Shown: positions 1 to 5,126 of the stretch, piece by piece
Layout of the letters: each line of letters begins with the position of its first letter
Numbering within the stretch: the stretch's first letter is position 1
Assembly (NCBI GenBank): GCA_034676185.1
Contig: JAUCCN010000034.1
Span: forward strand, 1 to 5,126
From: UBA7396 sp034676185
GTDB lineage: Bacteria > Patescibacteriota > Gracilibacteria > BD1-5 > UBA6164
Direction of reading: 5' to 3'
Length of the DNA stretch: 5,126 bases
Position numbers and translations under genes: made by a program
Notes under the pieces: generated by a model
The model's input: the letters and a program-made list of their open reading frames with translations, nothing else
Told to the model about the DNA's origin: nothing
Databases searched by the model: none

Positions 1-2489
1 GTTACTATAAATGCTTTTTCATTTAACTCCATTTGTTTGATTTCAATATTTGTTTTTACACTAAATATTGCTTTTGTTGTCTTATATTCAACTTCTCAAA
101 TGAGTTCTTCAAATTTATAAAATGCTTTTTCTTTATAAACGATAAGTGGATTTTTTTGAGCATATCATTCAAACGCAACTGCTTCTCTTAATTTACTCAT
201 ACTATCAATATGTCTCATCCATAATTCATCAATTGATTGTAATACAATTCTTCTTTCCATTTCATAGAAATCTTCTTCATTTTTGAAGTTTGTTTTTATA
301 TTATCAATTTCAGTTGTAGCCATTTTTGAAATGTATGTTGCAAGAGAATTTTCTTCGTTAATTCCTTCAATATCATTTATTTCTACAACATCATTAATAA
401 GAGAAATTCAAACAAATTCATTTATTTTTGAAATAATGTCTTCTTTTGAAGTATTTTTGAGTAAAAGAGCAGAAACAAGTTTTTCAATTTGTGATGCAAC
501 CATAGTTTTTACATCTGTATCAATATTTTCACTATCAAGGATTTTATTTCTTTTTCCATAAATAATTTCTCTATGCTTGTTCATAACATCATCATATTCT
601 AAAACATGTTTTCTTGAATCAAAATGATATCATTCTACTTGTTTTTGAACTGAAGTTACTCTTGAAGTAAGCATTCAGCTTTGAGCTAATGGTTCTTCAT
701 CTGGAAGCGAAGCAAACATTGGTGAATTAAATACTCCAAACAGTTTGTCTCATCCAAATATTCTCATAATTTCATCATTTGGAGAAATAAGAAATTGAGT
801 CATTCAAGGATCTCACTGTCTTCCAGCTCTTCATCTTAATTGGTTATCGATTCTTCTAGTTTCATGTTTTTCAGTTCCAAGAATTACGAGTCCTCAGATT
901 TCACGAACTCATTCTCAAAGTTTGATGTCAGTACCTCTTCAAGCCATATTCGTAGCAATCGTTACTGCTCATTTTTGTCCAGCAAGTGCAACTATTTCTG
1001 CTTCTCTTTCATGATGTTTTGCATTTAAAACATTATGAGGAACTCATTCAGTTTTTAATCTATCAGAAAGATATTCTGATTTTTCGACTGAAATCGTACC
1101 AACTAAAACTGGTTGTCCTTTTTCATGTAAATCTTTAATAAGTTTTACTGTATAATCAAATTTTCCTTTTTCATTTTTAAAAAGAAGATCTGGATTATCA
1201 ATTCTTGCAATTGGTTTATTTGTTGGAATTACAAGTGTTTCTAAAGCATATACTTTATAAAATTCTTCTTCTTCAGTTTTTGCAGTTCCTGTCATTCAAG
1301 CTAGTTTCCAATACATTCTAAAATAATTTTGGAATGTAATAGAGGCAAGAGTTTTAGATTCTCTTTTAATTTCTACTCATTCTTTTGCTTCAATAGCTTG
1401 GTGAAGTCATTCTGAATATCTTCTTCCTGAAAGTACTCTTCCTGTATGTTCATCAATAATAAGAACTTCTCCATCTGGTGAAACTAAATAATCTTTATCT
1501 CTTTTATAAACAGCTCTTGCTTTCAGTGCATTTTCAATATGATGTAAATCATTATAATGGTCAGAAACATAAATGTTGTCTACTTTTAGAATTTTTTCAA
1601 TTTTTGAAATACCATCATCTGTTAAAGTAGATGTTTTTTGTTTTTCATCAATTTTATAATCTTGTCATTCAATAAGTTCTTTTGAAATAATAGCAAATTG
1701 CATATATTTGCTTGTTGGTTCATTGTCAGGCATTGAGATAATAAGAGGAGTTCTTGCTTCATCAATTAAAATTGAGTCAACCTCATCAATAATAGCAAAA
1801 AATGGTTTACTCATTACTTTGTCTTCATTTCTGATAACCATATTATCTCTCAAATAATCAAATCACATTTCATTATTTGTAGCATATACAATATCGCTAT
1901 GATAATTTTGATATTTTTCTTGAGGATGTTGATTATGAGTAATTACTCAAACAGTAAGTCAAAGAGTATTATATAAAACACCCATTTCTTCAGAGTCTCT
2001 TTTTGCTAAATAATCATTTACAGTAACTACATGTACAGAATTTCCTGTTAACGCATTTAAATATGCTGGGAGTGTTGCAACAAGAGTTTTTCATTCTCAA
2101 GTTTTCATTTCAGCAATTTGTCCATCATGAATAGCCATTCAACCAATAAGTTGAACATCATAAGGCACCATATTCCATAGAATTTTTTTCCCTGAAGGAA
2201 GTTCAAATTCTTTTCCATTTATCAGTTTTGTTGCTTGTTTTAAGTTTGCAAAAGCTGGAGCAATGATATCTTTTAAAGTTTCTTTAATTTTTTTGCTATC
2301 TTCTGGATTTTGAAAATTTAATCCTGTAAATAAAGCCTTTAATTCTTCAGTTTTATTTTTTACATCTTCAAGTGTAAATGATGCGAATTCTTCTTCTTGA
2401 GCATGAATTTTTTCTACTATTTGAGTATAGTATTTGATTTTTTTCTTGTCTGGGTCTCAGAAAATTGCTTTGATAATGTCGTCAATCAT
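1..2489 (-). CDS. secA: Preprotein translocase ATPase SecA (3' end cut by window edge; UGA read as Gly)
   Basis: SecA is the cytosolic motor ATPase that pushes unfolded preproteins through the SecYEG channel. The frame is open from ATG at 2489 to the window edge if UGA is glycine, giving 829 residues. E. coli SecA has 901, so only the C-terminal tail is missing, and whether it carries the zinc motif cannot be seen. Motifs in order are YDVQLIGG before NBD1, Walker A MKTGEGKT (128-135), VHVVTVNDYLA, NNEMGFDYLRDN, DEVD Walker B (235-238), YYWKLAGMTGT-like MYWKLAGMTGT, VGTISVEKSEYLSDRL (about 464), NMAGRGTD (515-521), IDNQLRGRAGRQGDPG (to 562) and the scaffold segment HIDSMSKLREAV (from H760). 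About 26 glycines are UGA and about 24 are GGN. Trp is UGG. Relative to E. coli there is a short insertion before YDVQ and a shortened loop after DIKLGEG. Met replaces the usual Gly after LIIS (residue 253). No Shine-Dalgarno precedes the start; the bases there are CCTCCT. It is divergent from ruvA and appears intact. Confidence 0.98.
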
Positions 2490-2504
2490 AGGAGGAAATT
2501 TAAA

Positions 2505-2532
2505 AGTATAAAATACAAAAGGGGAAAACAAA
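2505..2532 (-). promoter_or_regulatory. Candidate secA promoter
   Basis: Read leftwards, TTTGTT (2532-2527) and TATACT (2510-2505) are separated by 16 bases, matching a weak sigma-70 type -35/-10 pair. The -10 ends only 15 bases before the secA ATG, so the leader would be roughly 10 bases or less. In DNA this AT-rich such matches arise easily, so this is tentative. Confidence 0.3.
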
Positions 2533-2602
2533 GGCATATAATCTTTTTCTTTTGAACCTTTTTAACTTGTTAATTATATGAAAATATTAAAAAATACAAA
2601 CT

Positions 2603-2631
2603 TTTTGATTTTTAATTTTTTTTACTACAAT
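2603..2631 (+). promoter_or_regulatory. Candidate ruvA promoter
   Basis: TTTTGA (2603-2608) and TACAAT (2626-2631) with a 17-base spacer resemble a sigma-70 promoter pointing at ruvA, which begins 31 bases after the -10. The -10 is good and the -35 is weak. The AT-rich background lowers confidence. Confidence 0.35.
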
Positions 2632-2662
2632 AGAGAAAAATAATTTTTAAATATAGTCTCTC

Positions 2663-3262
2663 ATGCTTTCCTATATCAAATGATACGTAAAAAATATTGA
2701 ATTAACTTCTGTGATTATTTTACCAGAAAGTTGAGTTTGATATGAAATTATTATCAATGAACTTGTGTATGCATCCTTATACGATAAAAAAGAAGTTGAA
2801 TTATATATATATCATACTATTTCAGAAAATGGACAAACTTTGTTTGGGTTTATTCATTTTGAAGACAGAGTATTATTTAAGGAACTTATAAAAATTTCTT
2901 GAGTATGAGGAAGGGTAGCACAGAATATTCTTTCTCTTTGAACCTCTCGTTTAAAAACAGCAATTTTAGAAGACGATAAAAAAACACTTGAATCTATTAA
3001 ATGAGTTGGGAAGAAGATGGCAGAAAAGATAATTTTAGAGCTTTCTGATAAAGAAATAATAAAAAATTCTCTCTATGAAAATATTTTGGAAAGCAAAAAA
3101 GGAAAAGAAACTGAAATAAAAAAAGATTTAAAACAAGAAATTCTTTCTACTTTAAGTTTGATGTGATATAATGTAAAAAAAGTCTGAGAAATGCTTGAAA
3201 ATTTACCAGAATGATTTGATACAGTAGAAAAAATTCTTCCATATATTATTAAAAATATATAA
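2663..3262 (+). CDS. ruvA: Holliday junction branch migration protein RuvA (UGA read as Gly)
   Basis: RuvA binds the four-way Holliday junction as a tetramer and loads the RuvB motor for branch migration in recombination and repair. With UGA as glycine the frame runs from ATG to TAA as 199 residues, against 203 in E. coli. The N-terminal OB-fold domain includes SGVGYEI (23-29) and GQTLFGF (57-63). The first helix-hairpin-helix lies in LFKELIKISGVGGRVA (71-86) and the second in IKGVGKKMAEKIILEL (112-127). A charged lysine-rich linker (about 128-157) leads to the C-terminal RuvB-contacting domain with LMGYN (166-170), matching the E. coli ALGYK region. Ten of its 15 glycines are UGA (7, 24, 26, 80, 82, 93, 114, 168, 175, 184), so the standard code shows only fragments. 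The start has no Shine-Dalgarno (ATAGTCTCTC before ATG). No ruvB or ruvC is in the window, and it converges on yidD. Confidence 0.96.
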
Positions 3263-3264
3263 TA

Positions 3265-3543
3265 TTATTTTCATTCACAAGAACAATTTTTTTTATTACA
3301 ACATTCTTTTTCTACTGGATCATATCATCATTTTGACCAAGGCATACATCTTAAAATTCTTCCCATTCATTTCAAAACACCAATAAAAACTCATTTTTTT
3401 TCTACTGCTTCAATCATGTATTCGCTACAAGTTGGAATATGTTTACAATAGGGAGGTTTATTTAATGATTTCACCCAAATAGAATGATCTGGAGAAAGAT
3501 ATTTTTGATAAAGTTTTACAAATGATATAATTATATTTTTCAT
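3265..3543 (-). CDS. yidD: Membrane protein insertion efficiency factor YidD (UGA read as Gly)
   Basis: YidD is a small, membrane-peripheral, cysteine-containing protein that assists membrane protein insertion near YidC; its mechanism is not well defined. With UGA as glycine the frame gives 92 residues, a normal length. The N-terminal amphipathic helix is followed by LYQKYLSPDHS (11-21), the family signature YCKHIPTCSEYMIEAV (32-47) and LRCMPWSKGGYDPV (64-77). Conserved cysteines are C33, C39 and C66. Five of seven glycines are UGA (51, 59, 72, 73, 91), including a tandem UGA-UGA in SKGGYDP. The short C-terminal tail has four more cysteines (81, 82, 87, 89). In many bacteria yidD follows rpmH-rnpA and precedes yidC; here it lies alone after the rplT terminator. 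The ATG is 12 bases beyond the terminator T-tract and has no Shine-Dalgarno. Its stop is 2 bases from that of the convergent ruvA. Confidence 0.95.
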
Positions 3544-3554
3544 TTGAATATTTT

Positions 3555-3587
3555 AAAAAATAAAAAGAAGCTTGAAAGCTCCTTTTT
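3555..3587 (-). terminator. Rho-independent terminator after rplT
   Basis: Two bases after the rplT stop, the leftward transcript forms a stem of about 11 base pairs: AAAAAGGAGCT pairs with AGCTTCTTTTT, with one G-U pair and a 4-base loop. It continues into a T-rich tract (TTTTT-A-TTTTTT). This is a textbook intrinsic terminator closing the rpsT-infC-rpmI-rplT unit. The yidD start is only 12 bases beyond it, so yidD depends on read-through or on a promoter hidden in or around the hairpin. Confidence 0.88.
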
Positions 3588-3589
3588 GA

Positions 3590-3934
3590 CTATTTTACAA
3601 AAGTTAAAACTTTTGAGAAAACTTGTGGATTTGTAATAGCTAAGTTAGATAAAACTTTTCTATTTAATTTTACTGATTTTTTGTATAAAGCATTAATTAA
3701 TCTAGAATAAGTAGTTCCTTCTTGTCTAGCAGCAGTATTAATTCTGATAGTCCATAATTTTCTGAAATCTCTTTTTTTAGTTTTTCTACCGATATAAGAG
3801 TTTAATCCAGCTTTCATCCAAGCAGTTTTTGCTCTAGAAAATTGTCTAGAATTTAATAATCTATATCATTTTGTAGCTTTTAATATTTTTTTGTGTCTTT
3901 TTTTAGTCATGACACCTCTTTTTACTCTAACCAT
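3590..3934 (-). CDS. rplT: 50S ribosomal protein L20 (UGA read as Gly)
   Basis: L20 is an early 23S rRNA-binding assembly protein and, in well-studied bacteria, represses its own operon. The frame runs from ATG at 3934 to TAG and gives 114 residues, close to the usual 117-119. It opens with MVRVKRGVMTKKRHKKILKA and continues with KGY (22-24), where Gly23 is UGA. The conserved globular part includes the IGRKTKKRDFRKLW stretch (about 47-60), RINTAARQEGTTYSRLINAL and the end region NRKVLSNLAITNP. With the standard code the gene would appear to begin at an internal Met about 39 codons later and lose the whole basic N-terminal extension, so the upstream start is well supported. Only one of five glycines is UGA. 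The upstream bases (TTCAAAAAT) contain no Shine-Dalgarno. It is the last gene before the terminator. Confidence 0.98.
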
Positions 3935-3968
3935 ATTTTTGAATTAGTAAGTTATAAATTTGAAATGC

Positions 3969-3997
3969 AAAAACATAACGAAAATAATTATGTTTTT
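3969..3997 (-). promoter_or_regulatory. Hairpin in the rpmI-rplT gap
   Basis: The 74-base gap between rpmI and rplT contains a perfect 10-base-pair inverted repeat, AAAAACATAA / TTATGTTTTT, with a 9-base loop. In the leftward mRNA it starts 12 bases after the rpmI stop and leaves about 34 bases before the rplT ATG. It is A/T-rich, ends in five T residues and has no long T-tract after it. It could be a weak attenuator, a processing site or a control element for rplT; L20 autoregulation is known in this operon elsewhere. The stem is visible, but its role is inference. Confidence 0.45.
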
Positions 3998-4008
3998 ATT
4001 TATATTTT

Positions 4009-4203
4009 CTATGCAAATGGTAATTGTTGTCTGATTTTTCTTTCTTCAGCAACAGATACAACTAAACCGTATCTATTTCTTCCTTTTGCTTTTTTACTTT
4101 TATCTGAAAGTAAGTGTTTTTTCCAAGCTTTAGCAAGTTTAAATTTACCTTTTGCAGTAACTTTTACTCTTTTTTTAACTCAGCTTCTAGTTTTTAAAGT
4201 CAT
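4009..4203 (-). CDS. rpmI: 50S ribosomal protein L35 (UGA read as Gly)
   Basis: L35 is a small basic protein of the large ribosomal subunit. ATG at 4203 to TAG gives 64 residues, exactly family size. The sequence begins MTLKTRSGVKKRVKVTAKGK, matching the family pattern KT.SGAAKRFKVTGTGK, and ends QQLPFA, like the usual LPYA end. Gly8 is encoded by UGA and is the family glycine of the SGAAKR motif; the other three glycines are GGT, GGA and GGT. With the standard code the UGA leaves only a fragment, so the gene is easily missed. It lies 46 bases after infC and 74 before rplT in the conserved infC-rpmI-rplT order. The bases before the ATG (AATTTACTACT) hold no Shine-Dalgarno. Confidence 0.96.
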
Positions 4204-4249
4204 AGTAGTAAATTATAAATATATTTTAAATATCTTTTTAGGGATAATA

Positions 4250-4759
4250 TTATTTTGGTAATAGCATTACAATAAAGTTACTTCATGCTCTTACTAGTTT
4301 TTTATCAATTTTGTAGAAATCTTCAAGCATTGCAACGAATGTTTCCATTTTTTGTTTTGCAATATCTTCATAATGATTTTCTCTTCATCTGAGTACTAGC
4401 ATTGCTTTTAGAGGATGTCCATCTTTAGCAAATTTTTCAGCTTGATTTTTTTTCACTTCAAGGTCATGATCTCAAATTTTGAAAGTAATTTTAATTGTTT
4501 TCAAATCTGGAGCTTTTCCTTTTTGTTTATTTTTTTGATCTTGTTTCTTTTGTTTATAAAGAAATTTTCCATAATCAAGCATTTTTACAATAGTGAGTTC
4601 TCATTCACGACCGAGTTGCATAAGATCTAAAGCACTTTCACGAGCTTTTTGTTTTGCATCAGCAAGTGACATTTCTCATAAAACTTCTCCTTCATCAGTA
4701 ATAAGTTTTATTTTAGAAGCTTTTATTTCGTCATTTAACGGTCTTTTGTTCTCTTTCAT
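4250..4759 (-). CDS. infC: Translation initiation factor IF-3 (UGA read as Gly)
   Basis: IF3 binds the 30S subunit, keeps 50S off it and checks the start codon and initiator tRNA. ATG at 4759 to TAA gives 169 residues. The N-terminal domain shows LNDEIKASKIKLI and MLDYGKFLYKQKKQ (60-73); a lysine/glutamine-rich linker follows; the C-terminal domain shows LKTIKITFKIGDHDLEVK, LVLRGRE (121-127) and FIVMLLPK at the end. Five of ten glycines are UGA (28, 53, 96, 125, 159), including the near-invariant glycine of RGRE. The start is fixed by an in-frame TAA (the rpsT stop) four codons upstream. Unlike E. coli infC, which starts at AUU and so represses itself, this gene starts at AUG. It follows rpsT after 9 bases with no Shine-Dalgarno, so translation may be coupled to rpsT. 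Confidence 0.97.
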
Positions 4760-4768
4760 GAACTTGGA

Positions 4769-5080
4769 TTAAGATTGTAAAGAAGTTTCCAATTTTTTTA
4801 GCATTCCAGCATATTTTGATTTTTTTCTATCACCATTATTTTTATGGATGATATTTTTTTTCACAAGTTTATCAATATTTGATTGTAATCCTGATGAAAC
4901 AGTTTTACCATCGTTTTTTTTATTGAAAAATACTTTTTTTGCAGCTTCTAAATCATTGTTTTTTACAGCAGCTTCAAAAGCTTTTCTTGTTTCTTTAAAC
5001 ATTTCTTTAAAGTGTTCATTTCTTGAGTGTTTTTTTACACTTTGTTTTAATGCTTTTTTTGCAGATTTAATTAATGGCAT
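4769..5080 (-). CDS. rpsT: 30S ribosomal protein S20
   Basis: S20 binds 16S rRNA and helps assemble the small subunit. The 103-residue frame starts MPLIKSAKKALKQSVKKH, matching the family's IKSAKKR.. opening, and has IIHKNNGDRKKSKYAGMLKKL near the end, matching the IHKN..ARHKA region. Strong alternation of Lys/Arg and Ala-rich helices fits the helical-bundle fold. It is longer than the usual 85-90 residues, with extra sequence around 51-66 (NKKNDGKTVSSG) and a short C-terminal extension. It is the only gene in the window with no in-frame UGA; all four glycines are GGT or GGA. It is the first visible gene of the translation cluster and ends 9 bases before infC. No Shine-Dalgarno precedes the ATG (GCCAAAATT). 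Confidence 0.94.
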   Translation of the reverse strand: MPLIKSAKKALKQSVKKHSRNEHFKEMFKETRKAFEAAVKNNDLEAAKKVFFNKKNDGKTVSSGLQSNIDKLVKKNIIHKNNGDRKKSKYAGMLKKLETSLQS

Positions 5081-5126
5081 AATTTTGGCTTAAAATAAAT
5101 ATAAAATAACTGTTTGGGGCTAGTTA
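5081..5126 (-). promoter_or_regulatory. Leader region upstream of rpsT
   Basis: These 46 bases to the window edge lie upstream of rpsT. Read leftwards they begin with a 5-base-pair inverted repeat (TAACT / AGTTA, 10-base loop with CCCC), followed by T/A-rich sequence containing TATATT, a possible -10. The -35 would fall on the short stem. A weak hairpin plus T-rich tail could equally be the end of an upstream unit. Too little is present to decide. Confidence 0.2.

Larger units (their letters stand above)
2490..2662. other. Divergent secA/ruvA intergenic region
   Basis: These 173 bases separate the secA start (leftward) from the ruvA start (rightward), so both promoters are expected here. The region is extremely AT-rich. 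It holds a candidate promoter for each direction, listed separately, and a short inverted repeat TTAAC-TT-GTTAA at 2562-2573 that could be an operator but is short enough to be chance. An ATG at 2578 opens only a 21-codon frame, which I do not call as a gene. No RNA gene is recognisable. Confidence 0.8.

Noticed and set aside
283..1028. Rightward open frames inside secA
   Set aside because: They are antisense to strongly conserved SecA sequence, and their low-complexity Ser/Phe-rich products match no family I recognise.
1044..1853. secA looks like a decayed pseudogene, with only short open fragments under the standard code
   Set aside because: All fragments lie in the same frame, every interruption is UGA, and each falls where glycine is expected. 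No frameshift or UAA/UAG is present, so the gene is intact under code 25.
2491..2496. AGGAGG on the plus strand as a ribosome binding site for a rightward gene
   Set aside because: No start codon follows at usable distance and no open frame is there. It is the complement of CCTCCT before the secA ATG.
2578..2643. 21-codon rightward frame (MKILKNTNFL...) in the secA-ruvA gap
   Set aside because: It has no ribosome site, overlaps the likely ruvA promoter and is built from A/T-rich codons expected by chance.
1..5080. Mycoplasma-type recoding, UGA = Trp
   Set aside because: UGA sits at invariant glycines (Walker A, RGRE, helix-hairpin-helix GVG, KGY), while true Trp positions use UGG.
3893..5093. 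Rightward Phe/Leu-rich 'membrane protein' frames over rplT/rpmI, infC and rpsT
   Set aside because: They are reverse complements of lysine-rich genes (AAA/GAA becoming TTT/TTC), which produces false hydrophobic proteins.
1..5126. Search for CRISPR array, insertion sequence, tRNA/rRNA, toxin-antitoxin or defence genes
   Set aside because: No direct repeat series, terminal inverted repeats, RNA gene signatures or accessory protein motifs were seen. Nearly all sequence is accounted for by core genes.

Overview
The window is about 5.1 kb of very AT-rich bacterial DNA. It carries seven housekeeping genes: secA, ruvA, yidD, rplT, rpmI, infC and rpsT. Six of them are interrupted by in-frame UGA codons when read with the standard code. 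At almost every position where the protein family has an invariant glycine, the codon found is either GGN or UGA. Examples are the SecA Walker A motif MKTGEGKT, SecA RGRAGRQGDPG, the RuvA helix-hairpin-helix GVG motifs, IF3 RGRE, L20 KGY and YidD SKGGYDP. Tryptophan is still written UGG, and every stop seen is UAA or UAG. This is NCBI translation table 25 (UGA = Gly), known from Candidatus Absconditabacteria (SR1) and Gracilibacteria (BD1-5) in the Candidate Phyla Radiation. The low GC content and CPR-like YidD fit that assignment. I lean towards Absconditabacteria because of the GC content, but the sequence does not settle which of the two it is.

Layout: positions 1-2489 (minus) hold secA, cut by the left edge so that only its C-terminal tail is missing. 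Positions 2490-2662 are a divergent promoter region. Positions 2663-3262 (plus) are a complete ruvA, readable only with UGA as Gly. It converges on yidD (3265-3543, minus) with 2 bases between the two stop codons. A strong intrinsic terminator lies between yidD and rplT. To its right, transcribed leftwards, is the translation cluster rpsT (5080-4769), infC (4759-4250), rpmI (4203-4009) and rplT (3934-3590). A hairpin sits in the rpmI-rplT gap.

Function: rpsT-infC-rpmI-rplT makes S20, IF3, L35 and L20, which serve ribosome assembly and translation initiation. The core infC-rpmI-rplT order is conserved in bacteria, while rpsT directly in front of infC is less usual. YidD and SecA both serve the membrane protein and secretion machinery but are in separate transcription units. 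RuvA belongs to the Holliday-junction branch migration complex.

Other observations: none of the seven genes has a recognisable Shine-Dalgarno sequence. The share of glycines written UGA differs strongly between genes: 2 of 13 in the three ribosomal proteins, about half in infC and secA, and two thirds or more in ruvA and yidD. I found no mobile element, CRISPR array, tRNA, rRNA or defence system. The content is ordinary core genome, and the interest lies in the recoding, the start sites and the gene order.
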